The translations under genes and the position numbers were made by a program. The notes beneath the pieces are model-generated. The model was not told the origin of the DNA. It ran no database searches and saw nothing but the letters and a program-made list of their open reading frames with translations. From the NCBI GenBank assembly GCA_023407175.1, contig JAEYMU010000024.1, positions 248,001 to 312,000 of the forward strand: a stretch of 64,000 nt of DNA, read 5' to 3'. Shown here piece after piece: positions 18,300 through 26,143 of this stretch. This stretch comes from Bacillota bacterium. Lineage in GTDB: Bacteria > Bacillota_A > Clostridia > Lachnospirales > Lachnospiraceae. Each line of letters begins with the position of its first letter. Positions within the stretch are counted from its first letter, which is position 1.

Positions 18300-18309
18300 T
18301 ATTTTATCG

Positions 18310-18338
18310 TTGATTTTTTTCTTGAGTGGTGTTACGAT
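18310..18338 (+). promoter_or_regulatory. Promoter of the maltodextrin operon, with leader hairpin
   Basis: TTGATT (18310-18315) and TACGAT (18333-18338) are 17 bases apart. The following 150-base leader holds an imperfect hairpin at about 18347-18384 (core ACTGTC with GACAGT) and no gene. Confidence 0.5.
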
Positions 18339-18488
18339 AACAGTGTAAACAAACTGTCAGAAACCAAATTCGACAGTGTTTGTACATTACATATTCCCCG
18401 GAAAGTGGGAGAATTTTAATCTGGTACTCTTGAAAATTTTTTATGTGCGGGTTTTATGAGAGTATCTAACCTTGAAAGGAGAAAAGCT

Positions 18489-19034
18489 ATGAAAAGAATG
18501 AAAAAAATTGGGGTATTATTATTAGCATTGATCATGAGCTTCTCGATTAGTGTTCCGGCTTTTGCAGCAGAGAATTTTACAATTCATGCAAAAGCACCGA
18601 GTACCTGGACAGAGCCGGGCTTATGGGCTTGGTCGGCACCTGACGGGACAAATGTATTTGCAGCCTGGCCTGGAGAGAAGCTAACGAAGGATGAGCAAAA
18701 TGAAGGCTGGTATTCTTATGAACTTCCTACCTGGGCTAACTCAATTATTATTAATGAAGGCGTTGACGGCGGCGGTCAGACATCAGATGTATCAATAGAG
18801 GCAAAGGAGCTCTGGATTACAGTAGCGGATGATTTTACTACCACAGTTTCCTATGAGGTACCGGAGGGCTTTACGGTGGCAGCTGCTGAAACTACAGAGG
18901 CTGTTACAGAGGAGGCTGCCACAGAGGAAGCAGCACCAAAGACAGGCAGTACGGCACTTTATGGAATCTGGGCTGTTTTAGCATCGGTATCGGCAATCGG
19001 TTTTGTAATTGCAAGACGTAAGAAACTGGCGTAA
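18489..19034 (+). CDS. Small starch-binding surface protein with sortase-type anchor
   Basis: The product has 181 residues. A signal peptide (hydrophobic core LLLALIMSFSISVPAFA, cut near AFA-AE) leads to one compact domain of about 95 residues rich in Trp: STWTEPGLWAWSAPDG and FAAWPGEKL resemble CBM25/CBM26-type starch-binding modules. An acidic Thr/Glu/Ala linker ends in PKTGS, a hydrophobic stretch and RRKK, the layout of a sortase-anchored protein with a non-LPXTG motif. The start at 18489 follows AAAGGAG. It is the first gene of the malto-oligosaccharide operon and probably holds starch or maltodextrin at the cell wall. It has no catalytic domain. Confidence 0.8.
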   Translation: MKRMKKIGVLLLALIMSFSISVPAFAAENFTIHAKAPSTWTEPGLWAWSAPDGTNVFAAWPGEKLTKDEQNEGWYSYELPTWANSIIINEGVDGGGQTSDVSIEAKELWITVADDFTTTVSYEVPEGFTVAAAETTEAVTEEAATEEAAPKTGSTALYGIWAVLASVSAIGFVIARRKKLA

Positions 19035-19049
19035 CAAGTACAATGTAAG

Positions 19050-19095
19050 GGCTGCTGCAAATGCATATTTATCATGCTTATTCTTTGCAGCAGCC
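19050..19095 (+). other. Long intergenic hairpin between starch-binding gene and importer genes
   Basis: GGCTGCTGCAAA (19050-19061) and TTTGCAGCAGCC (19084-19095) form a perfect 12-pair stem. The tail TGATTTATTATT is a poor terminator, so it may act as a partial terminator or as an mRNA-stabilising 3' end for the first gene. Confidence 0.65.
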
Positions 19096-19202
19096 TGATT
19101 TATTATTAATAATAGCTTTTTCCCCATGATTAAAAGAAGCGGCTTAGGCCCTTTTTAATTCATAGAAAATGCCGTATCGCTAAAGGCAGAATGGAGAAGA
19201 TT

Positions 19203-20507
19203 ATGAAAAAGGTTATGAGTATTTTATTATCTGTATTGCTGTTAAGCCAAATCCTGGCCTGTTCGGGAAAGGACAGCAACAATAATTCGCCCACAGGGAC
19301 GCAGGGGAATGGAACACAAAGTAACGGAGTGACCGGAGCTGCAGATGGTACGGGAGCAGACAGTGAACCGGAGGAGAGCAGCGAACCGGTTAAAATTACA
19401 ATCTGGCATGACAAGGAAGATGCAATTGCAGAGGTATTACAAAAGGAGTTAGATCAGCTGGCTCCGGAAATCGTAGTTACCCTTGTTAAGAAGGAAGGTC
19501 TGACGGATGCTTTGAAATTGGTGGGTAACGACCCCAATGCAGCGCCCGACATGTATTTTTTTGCACACGACAAAATCGGTGTTTATGCGGAAATGGGTAT
19601 TCTTGCACCGATTACGGATTTTATTTCGGCGGATGTATTTCAGGATTATCTGGATGTTACTGTGTCGGCTGCCACCTATAAGGGGGAAATATACCAGCTT
19701 CCGCTCTATTTTGAGACCTTGTTGTTTATGTACAACAAAGATTATATGAGCGAGGATGAGGTACCGGCAACCACAGAGGAGTTGTATACCTATATGAAGG
19801 AAAATACGGATTCGGAGCGCTATGGCTTTGTAGAGCAGCACAGCACTGCATATTACAGCGTACCATGGCTGCACGCATTTGGAGGATATATTATCAATGA
19901 TTCCGGAGAAATCGGATTAGAGCTTCCGGAAAGCATTGAAGCATTAACCTATCATAAGAAATTTGTTGAATATATGCCGGGAGAAAGTGATTATAATACG
20001 GTCAATATCCTCTTCCTGGAGGGACTGGCCGACTCCATCATCGGCGGACCGTGGCTGGTTCCCAGTGCAAAGCAGCGCGGGATTAATCTTGGCTTTGCAG
20101 CCATGCCGGTTGTGGATGAAACCGGCTTACCGCTGTCACCCTATTCAGGAACCCAGGGGCTGCATGTGCTTAAGGTTGCTGCTAAGACCAAAGCTGCGGC
20201 TATCACAAAGATATTGACCCTGCTTACCAGTCCGGACATTGGGATAGCGATGGCGAATGCCAGCGGGTGCGCTCCGGCAAACAGCCTGTGCTATGAGGAT
20301 GCGACCGTTCAGCAGGACGAGATGGTTATGATGATGAAGCAAACCGCGGAAAATGCAATTTCCATGCCGAACATCCCCCAGATGGATGTTATGTGGACGG
20401 TAACGGGCAATATGCTCTCCTCCATCAATATGAGCGGCGGTGATCCGGCAACAGAGGCAAAAAAAGCTGCAGGGGAAGCGGAAGAATTAATTGCTGCAAT
20501 GCAGTAG
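19203..20507 (+). CDS. ABC maltodextrin-binding lipoprotein (MalE-like)
   Basis: The product has 434 residues. The lipobox near residue 20 (LLLSQILAC) precedes a Ser/Asn/Gly linker and an extracellular solute-binding domain of the MalE type: EPVKITIWHDKEDA opens the fold and LEFMYN-like and IIGGPWLVPSAKQRGINLGFAAMP are typical of maltodextrin receptors. The start at 19203 is preferred because the ATG at 19191 overlaps the ribosome site GGAGA. It works with the two following permeases; the neighbouring GH13 and starch-binding genes support a malto-oligosaccharide ligand. Confidence 0.88.
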   Translation: MKKVMSILLSVLLLSQILACSGKDSNNNSPTGTQGNGTQSNGVTGAADGTGADSEPEESSEPVKITIWHDKEDAIAEVLQKELDQLAPEIVVTLVKKEGLTDALKLVGNDPNAAPDMYFFAHDKIGVYAEMGILAPITDFISADVFQDYLDVTVSAATYKGEIYQLPLYFETLLFMYNKDYMSEDEVPATTEELYTYMKENTDSERYGFVEQHSTAYYSVPWLHAFGGYIINDSGEIGLELPESIEALTYHKKFVEYMPGESDYNTVNILFLEGLADSIIGGPWLVPSAKQRGINLGFAAMPVVDETGLPLSPYSGTQGLHVLKVAAKTKAAAITKILTLLTSPDIGIAMANASGCAPANSLCYEDATVQQDEMVMMMKQTAENAISMPNIPQMDVMWTVTGNMLSSINMSGGDPATEAKKAAGEAEELIAAMQ

Positions 20508-20528
20508 ACAGAAAGGTTTGGGTGCACA

Positions 20529-21416
20529 GTGAAGAAGAAAAAATTAAGTCCAAAGCCATATCTCTATTCCCTGCCGTCGTTGTTAATTATTGCGGTTGTG
20601 GTGGTATTCCCCATTCTTTATACGGGGTACATATCCCTGACCAATATGAACATTTATCATTGGTTTGATTATTCCTTTGCAGGGCTTGTCAATTATAAAA
20701 AAGCATTATTGGTAGCGGATTCGGGATTTTTCAGGTCGCTGCTCATCACGATAATATGGACAGTCCTTAATATCGTGCTGCAATTGGTGATTGCTTTTGC
20801 TCTGGCACTTTTAATAAATACCAAAAATTTGAGGTTTCACAGCTTTTATAAGACGATTTTAATGTTTCCCTGGGCGATGCCCGGCTACGTATCCATTCTG
20901 CTTTGGAAGACCGGTATGTTTAATTCCAAATTCGGACTCCTGAATCAATGGCTGGAGCAGTGGGGTATAAATCCTGTCCGGTGGTTAAGTAATGATATCA
21001 CGGCATTTTTGTCCTGTACGGCGGTTAACCTTTGGCTGGCCTTACCTTTCATGATTATGATGATTGACGGAGCCTTGCAGAGTGTGGACAAGACTTACTA
21101 TGAAAGCGCACAGCTGGATGGGGCCGGCTGGTTTACGAAGGCCTTTTATATCACGGTGCCCTCCATCCGCCCTGTCATTGCACCGGCGGTTATCATTACA
21201 ATTTTTACTACCTTTAAGCAGTTTGATATTATCTACCTGCTGACACAGCAGTCCGGGGCCAAGACAGGAGCAAATATCCATACCGTGTTAACCTATGCCC
21301 ATGAGAATGCATTCATAACAAACAATTACGGTTACAGCTCGGCAATATCCATTCTGATATTTGCCATCCTGATCCTCTTTACGCTGTTTACCAGAAGGGA
21401 GCTTAAGGGAGAATGA
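20529..21416 (+). CDS. ABC maltodextrin permease, MalF-like
   Basis: The product has 295 residues and six membrane spans. The ATPase-contact loop is ESAQLDGAGWFTKAFYITVP. Unlike E. coli MalF it lacks the large extra periplasmic loop, as usual in Firmicutes (MdxF-like). It begins with GTG at 20529, 21 bases after the lipoprotein gene. It overlaps the next permease by four bases (ATGA). Confidence 0.88.
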   Translation: MKKKKLSPKPYLYSLPSLLIIAVVVVFPILYTGYISLTNMNIYHWFDYSFAGLVNYKKALLVADSGFFRSLLITIIWTVLNIVLQLVIAFALALLINTKNLRFHSFYKTILMFPWAMPGYVSILLWKTGMFNSKFGLLNQWLEQWGINPVRWLSNDITAFLSCTAVNLWLALPFMIMMIDGALQSVDKTYYESAQLDGAGWFTKAFYITVPSIRPVIAPAVIITIFTTFKQFDIIYLLTQQSGAKTGANIHTVLTYAHENAFITNNYGYSSAISILIFAILILFTLFTRRELKGE

Positions 21417-22255
21417 GAAGAAAGCCAAGGGAAATATTGAAGCTATCCATAATCCATATAGTATTGCTGACGGTTTGCTTTATCAGCATGATACCGATTC
21501 TGTATGCCTTTTCCGTATCCTTGAATGCACAGAACAGCCTGATCGGCTCCGACTTTTCTTTTATACCGAAGAAGATCACCCTTGCCAATTATAAGGCAGT
21601 GCTTTTTGATGAACCGGTGCTGCTATGGCTGAAAAATAGTATCATCCTGGCGGTGGCGACGGTTATCATAGCACTAGGCTTTGCAATTCCGGCGGCTTAC
21701 GGTTTTTCCAGATACCGCTTCCCCGGAAAGAAGATGATTTTATATATTCTGCTGATATTGAATGCTTTTCCTCAGATACTCTCCATGCTGGCTATCTATA
21801 AGCTGCTTAGCGGTATGCATCTGATGGATAAACAGCTGGGTCTCATTATAGTTTATGTGGGAACGATGTCCATCTTCGGCTTATGGAATATGAAGGGCTA
21901 TTTTGACACCATACCGAGCGAAATCGAAGAGGCCGCGAAGATGGACGGAGCAAATGATTTCAGGCTTGTTACGAAAATCATTCTGCCCCTTGCAAAGCCC
22001 TCGATTATCGTTACGATGGTTATGGTTCTGATTTTTGTCTGGAATGAATATATTTTTGCGGTAACCTTTCTTACGGGAGGGGAGAATTATACGCTGGCAG
22101 CAGGACTTTATTCTCTGCAAGCCACGGAAATGTCAGGAACCTGGCCGGTTTTTGCGGCGGCGTCCCTGTTGATTTCCCTGCCCATATTAATGATATTCTT
22201 TAAGTTCCAGAAACATATGGTATCCGGCTTAACGGTAGGCGGAGTGAAAGGATAG
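21413..22255 (+). CDS. ABC maltodextrin permease, MalG-like
   Basis: The product has 280 residues with six spans, the EAA loop EAAKMDGANDFRLVTKIILP and the typical ending MVSGLTVGGVKG. Its start overlaps the stop of the MalF-like gene (ATGA), so both permeases are made together. No ATPase gene is present in the operon. Confidence 0.9.
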   Translation: MRRKPREILKLSIIHIVLLTVCFISMIPILYAFSVSLNAQNSLIGSDFSFIPKKITLANYKAVLFDEPVLLWLKNSIILAVATVIIALGFAIPAAYGFSRYRFPGKKMILYILLILNAFPQILSMLAIYKLLSGMHLMDKQLGLIIVYVGTMSIFGLWNMKGYFDTIPSEIEEAAKMDGANDFRLVTKIILPLAKPSIIVTMVMVLIFVWNEYIFAVTFLTGGENYTLAAGLYSLQATEMSGTWPVFAAASLLISLPILMIFFKFQKHMVSGLTVGGVKG

Positions 22256-22261
22256 GAAAGC

Positions 22262-23986
22262 ATGAAGAAGGAAGCAATACTACACATACCAATGTCAAAT
22301 TATGCCCATGGCATTGATGAAGCACATGTGCTGTTTCGTCTGCGCAGTGCAAGAGGGGATCTGAAGGCCTGCCGGCTTTACTACGGCGACAGAGCCTGCC
22401 GGATAACACCGGTTATTTTCTCTTCCACAGATATGAAAATCGTAGCACAGGACGAATATTTTGACTATTACGAGGTGGAGCTTGACAGCCCCTACACCAG
22501 AATTTGTTATTATTTTGAACTGGAGGATGAAACAGAACGGCTTCTGTATTATTCCGACCTGTTTTGGTCCGGTACCGTAAATGAAAGATCAGAATATTAC
22601 CAGTTCCCTTATAACCGCAGGGAGGATATCACCGGGGTGCCGGATTGGGTGAAGGAGGCCGTCATTTATAATATCTTTCCCGACAGCTATGCCACCTCCA
22701 GGCGTTTCATCAGTGGGACAGGACTGGAAAAGGAATATGAAGGAAATATAACCAGAAGCAAAAATGGAGGAACTATTCAGGGAATTACCGATAATATTGA
22801 TTATCTGCTAAAGCTTGGGATTAACTGTATTTATATCAATCCTCTGTTTGCAGCAGGAGAATACCATAAATACGATCTGCTGGATTATTTTCATGTGGAC
22901 CCCTGCTTTGGCACTGATAAGGAGTTCAAATTTCTGGTGGATATGTGCCATAACTGCGGCATTAAGGTAATTGTTGACGGTGTGTTCAATCATTGCGGCT
23001 GGAATTTCTTCGCCTTTTCGGATGTGGTAGAAAAGGGGGAGGAGAGTAAATACAAGGATTGGTTCTACCGCCTTACCTTTCCGGTTGTTAGGCCGGACAA
23101 TATGGAGGATATCCCAAACTATGAGTGCTTTGCCTATGAGCGTCTGATGCCGAAGATAAATACCTCCAATCCTGAGGTGGTCGAATATTTCTGCAAAGTG
23201 TGCCGTTATTGGCTGACTGAATTTGATATCGACGGCTGGCGGCTGGATGTGGCAAGCGAGGTCAATGATGAATTCTGGCGGGAATTTCGAAGGACGGCAA
23301 AGCAGACAAAGCCTGACTGCTTCCTAATCGGAGAGGTCTGGGAGAGCGCCGGCCACTGGCTGGCGGGGGACCAGTTTGACTCCTCCATGAACTATGATTT
23401 TCGTAAGAACTGCCGGGATTATTTTGCAAAGGGAATGCTGGATGCCTATGAGTTCGATGCCCGTGTAACCGCTATGCGGATGCGTTACCGAAAGAATATG
23501 CTGTATGGGCAGTTAAACCTTCTTGACAGTCATGATGTATCCAGATTCCTGTCTTTTTGCGGGGAGAACCTGGAACGGTTTAAGCTTGCGGTTATCTTCC
23601 AGATGACCTTTATCGGGCCGCCTTCTATCTTCTATGGGGACGAACAGCTCATTGCAGGGCTTAAGGAAGAAGAGTACAGAAGTCCCATGCGATGGGAGGA
23701 TAATGAGGAGGGGATGTTTCCCTTCTATAAGGCTCTGATTTACTTGAGAAAGAAGCTGAAATCCCTGCAAAGTGGGGATTACCGCACCCTTCAGGCAGAG
23801 AAGGAATCCGGACTTTATGTATTTGAACGCTGCTGCGAAGGGGAGAGGATGGTCATTGCCCTGAATGCAAAGGATAAACCGGAGGAGTTAGGGATTTCAC
23901 TTCAGGAAAATCAGATCGTATTAACGTCAGGGTACAGCGCAGGCAAAATAGCCGGCTACGGATATCTGATTGCAAAACTTTCCTAG
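22262..23986 (+). CDS. GH13 cyclomaltodextrinase/neopullulanase-like alpha-glucan hydrolase
   Basis: The product has 574 residues and no signal peptide, so it is cytosolic. Residues 1 to about 120 form a CBM34-like N-terminal domain that often makes these enzymes dimers. The GH13 catalytic regions are complete: DGVFNHCG (region I), DGWRLDVASEV with the nucleophile Asp (region II), GEVWES with the acid/base Glu (III) and LLDSHD with the transition-state Asp (IV). It likely breaks imported maltodextrins or cyclodextrins into maltose and glucose. It lies six bases after the MalG-like gene. Confidence 0.9.
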   Translation: MKKEAILHIPMSNYAHGIDEAHVLFRLRSARGDLKACRLYYGDRACRITPVIFSSTDMKIVAQDEYFDYYEVELDSPYTRICYYFELEDETERLLYYSDLFWSGTVNERSEYYQFPYNRREDITGVPDWVKEAVIYNIFPDSYATSRRFISGTGLEKEYEGNITRSKNGGTIQGITDNIDYLLKLGINCIYINPLFAAGEYHKYDLLDYFHVDPCFGTDKEFKFLVDMCHNCGIKVIVDGVFNHCGWNFFAFSDVVEKGEESKYKDWFYRLTFPVVRPDNMEDIPNYECFAYERLMPKINTSNPEVVEYFCKVCRYWLTEFDIDGWRLDVASEVNDEFWREFRRTAKQTKPDCFLIGEVWESAGHWLAGDQFDSSMNYDFRKNCRDYFAKGMLDAYEFDARVTAMRMRYRKNMLYGQLNLLDSHDVSRFLSFCGENLERFKLAVIFQMTFIGPPSIFYGDEQLIAGLKEEEYRSPMRWEDNEEGMFPFYKALIYLRKKLKSLQSGDYRTLQAEKESGLYVFERCCEGERMVIALNAKDKPEELGISLQENQIVLTSGYSAGKIAGYGYLIAKLS

Positions 23987-24029
23987 TATGCTTATAATAG
24001 GTATATAGCGGCGCTAAAAGGAGGTAAGC

Positions 24030-25049
24030 ATGGCAGTTACAATCAGGGATGTTGCCAGAGAAGCAGGAGTTTCGACAGCAACCGTATCAAAGGTAATTAA
24101 TAAGGTGCCCTCCATCTCGGAAGCTACGGTATCAAAGGTTAACCGTATTATGAGGGAGCTGAATTACCATCCCAATCTGCGGGCACAGAATTTTGCCAGA
24201 AAATCAACCAGAAGTATTGTCTTTATCACAAATTTGGAACGGAATACGGCATTCATCAACCCGCATATGTTTGAAATTATGTCCGGGCTGCAGAATGTTT
24301 TGAATAATAAGAATTATACGCTTAGTATCCTAAGCGTAAATCTCCAGGAGGAGCTGGAGGTCATCGACCGGATTATCGCCCAGAACAGTGCGGACGGTCT
24401 GGTAATCCATGCCTCCGTGATTACAAAGGAAATGTCGGTTAAGATTTTAAAGGCGGGCTTTCCTCATATTATCATCGGCTGTCCGAATTTTGAAAGCCAG
24501 CTGTGCTGGATTGACAATAACAATTATTTATCCGGTGAAATTGCTGCAAATCATCTTCTGGAGCAGGGTTATCGCCGGATCGCCTATGTGGGCGGCGAGG
24601 AGAAGGATATGATTTCAACCCACCGTCTGCAGGGAGCGATCACTGCGATTACGGATAAGAAATTGAAGCTTGAGGAAGAATTTATCAAGCGGGGGGAATC
24701 CACCAAACAGGACGGATACCGTATGGCACAGGAGCTGTGTGCTTTAAAGCAATTGCCCGATGCAATCATCTGTGCCAACAATTATATCGCCCTGGGCGTC
24801 ATCAAATGCGTTACAGAAAAGGGCTTAAGGATTCCGGAGGATATGGGTGTGATATCCTTTGATGATTATCCCTTCTCCAGAATTACCGACCCAATGATGA
24901 CCGTGGTTAATATTGATGTATATGACGTGGGAGTCCAGGCGGGCAAGCTGATTTTATCCAAGATCAAAAAACCGAATCTCCAGGTACAGTCCTTCACCAC
25001 GTTGCCAAGCCTGATTGTCAGGGAATCTACGAAACTAGAGCGTGTTTGA
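24030..25049 (+). CDS. LacI family regulator of the maltodextrin operon
   Basis: The product has 339 residues. The helix-turn-helix IRDVAREAGVSTATVSKVIN and hinge NYHPNLRAQNFARKS are followed by the sugar-sensor domain with VISFDDYPFSRI near the end. AAAGGAGG precedes the ATG. It closes the operon and is the best candidate for binding the GTAAACGGTTACC sites upstream of 18489. Oddly, its last codons and TGA stop lie inside a large inverted repeat (25038-25110), so the C-terminal residues ERV come from the repeat. Confidence 0.92.
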   Translation: MAVTIRDVAREAGVSTATVSKVINKVPSISEATVSKVNRIMRELNYHPNLRAQNFARKSTRSIVFITNLERNTAFINPHMFEIMSGLQNVLNNKNYTLSILSVNLQEELEVIDRIIAQNSADGLVIHASVITKEMSVKILKAGFPHIIIGCPNFESQLCWIDNNNYLSGEIAANHLLEQGYRRIAYVGGEEKDMISTHRLQGAITAITDKKLKLEEEFIKRGESTKQDGYRMAQELCALKQLPDAIICANNYIALGVIKCVTEKGLRIPEDMGVISFDDYPFSRITDPMMTVVNIDVYDVGVQAGKLILSKIKKPNLQVQSFTTLPSLIVRESTKLERV

Positions 25050-25110
25050 AAAATCATTATGCCGGACTGGGCGTTCCACTTTGCGGCATAAGCATTTTTC
25101 AAACACGCTC
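25038..25110. repeat. Large imperfect inverted repeat overlapping the end of a LacI gene
   Basis: Two 27-base arms (25038-25064 and 25084-25110) match at 25 positions and flank a 19-base centre, GACTGGGCGTTCCACTTTG. The outer part GAGCGTGTTTGAAAAAT is exact. It has no T tail and looks like a small dispersed intergenic element rather than a terminator. The stop codon of the LacI gene falls in its left arm. Confidence 0.75.
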
Positions 25111-25129
25111 CAGAATAATATGGTACAGC

Positions 25130-25169
25130 AGCCTCAAGCCCTAATAAATTCAGGGCAGGAGGCTTTTTC
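25130..25169 (+). terminator. Terminator of the maltodextrin operon
   Basis: AGCCTC (25130-25135) with GAGGCT (25159-25164), plus an inner CCCT/AGGG pairing, is followed by five T. Confidence 0.65.
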
Positions 25170-25190
25170 TTATAATGGAAGCTTATAGAT

Positions 25191-25219
25191 TAAATTGTAA
25201 AATTTATATTTACAATTTA
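25191..25219. promoter_or_regulatory. AT-rich inverted repeat before the signalling island
   Basis: TAAATTGTAAA and TTTACAATTTA are exact complements around a 7-base centre. A TATTAT at 25251-25256 could be a -10 box for the island. It may be an operator, but such palindromes also arise by chance in AT-rich DNA. Confidence 0.35.
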
Positions 25220-25298
25220 GTTAATTAGTACTAAAATAAACATAATATAGTATTATTATAGAGGCGTATAATCAGGTTGTTCACGGGGGAACTGAAAA

Positions 25299-26081
25299 AT
25301 GAAAAAAGCATCTATGGGAGCCAGAATCGGGGCTCTATTTCTTGATAGTATAATTTTGAATTTTATTTATCTGTTTATCTATTTTTACAATTATTATTTA
25401 GCTCTCCTACTATTTCCGTTTTTGACCTTTTTATATTATGGCATTTGTGAAGGAAGCTCTATGAGTGCTTCCCTGGGCAAAAAAATATGCGGCCTTATCG
25501 TTGTAGATGAGAACGGCAACAAACTGACACCGGGGAAAGGCTTTGCCAGGGCTATATGTCGAATGCTTTCCGGTATGATACTGGGTATTGGATATATCAT
25601 AGCACTGTTTGATGACCGGGGTAAGGCACTGCATGACAGGCTGGCCGGGACCTTTGTCACCTCGGCAGCTTCTTTGCCGGCCTTTGCACAGCAAGCTTCA
25701 GTTCCTTTTCAAAACAGTGTACCGCCGCAGAATAATATACCACCGCAAAACAATGGTATGAGGCTTCCCTCGGCAATCTGTGTCTCCGGTCCATTTGCGG
25801 GAAAGGCCTTCTCTGTCATGAACCAGGGGATAACCTTTGGGCGGGACGCCAATTTGTGTGAGGTGGTCTATTCGGAGAATGCCAAGGGAATTAGCCGGAT
25901 TCATTGCAAGCTTCTGTTTAATCCCCAGTCTCAGATGTTTATTCTGTATGATATGGGCTCCTCCTACGGAACCTTTCTAGATAATGGCAAAAGAGTCCTG
26001 CAGGATCAGCCAGTGGCATTGAGACCGGGTGAAGGTTTTTATCTTGCATCAAATATGAACTCCTTCCGGGTTAGCTTATAG
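25299..26081 (+). CDS. RDD membrane domain fused to FHA domain
   Basis: The product has 260 residues. Residues 1 to about 115 are an RDD domain: the Arg-Asp-Asp signature appears as GARIGALFLDS and later LFDDRGKALHDRLAGT, with about three membrane spans. A Gln/Asn/Pro linker (QNSVPPQNNIPPQNN) leads to a C-terminal FHA domain, with ITFGRDANL, ISRIHCKL and GSSYGTFLDNGKRV matching the phosphothreonine-binding loops. It opens an eight-gene signalling island and probably recruits a phosphorylated partner to the membrane; the kinase gene follows 62 bases later. Confidence 0.88.
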   Translation: MKKASMGARIGALFLDSIILNFIYLFIYFYNYYLALLLFPFLTFLYYGICEGSSMSASLGKKICGLIVVDENGNKLTPGKGFARAICRMLSGMILGIGYIIALFDDRGKALHDRLAGTFVTSAASLPAFAQQASVPFQNSVPPQNNIPPQNNGMRLPSAICVSGPFAGKAFSVMNQGITFGRDANLCEVVYSENAKGISRIHCKLLFNPQSQMFILYDMGSSYGTFLDNGKRVLQDQPVALRPGEGFYLASNMNSFRVSL

Positions 26082-26143
26082 TATATGAATATATGAACTT
26101 TGATATGAAAGGATTTGTTTCGTGATAATAAGGGGTGGCAGGT

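Noticed and set aside
19378..19394. AACCGGTTAA resembling the AAACCGGTTT operator
   Set aside because: It is within the coding sequence of the maltodextrin-binding lipoprotein, breaks the flanking A/T positions, and has no promoter nearby.
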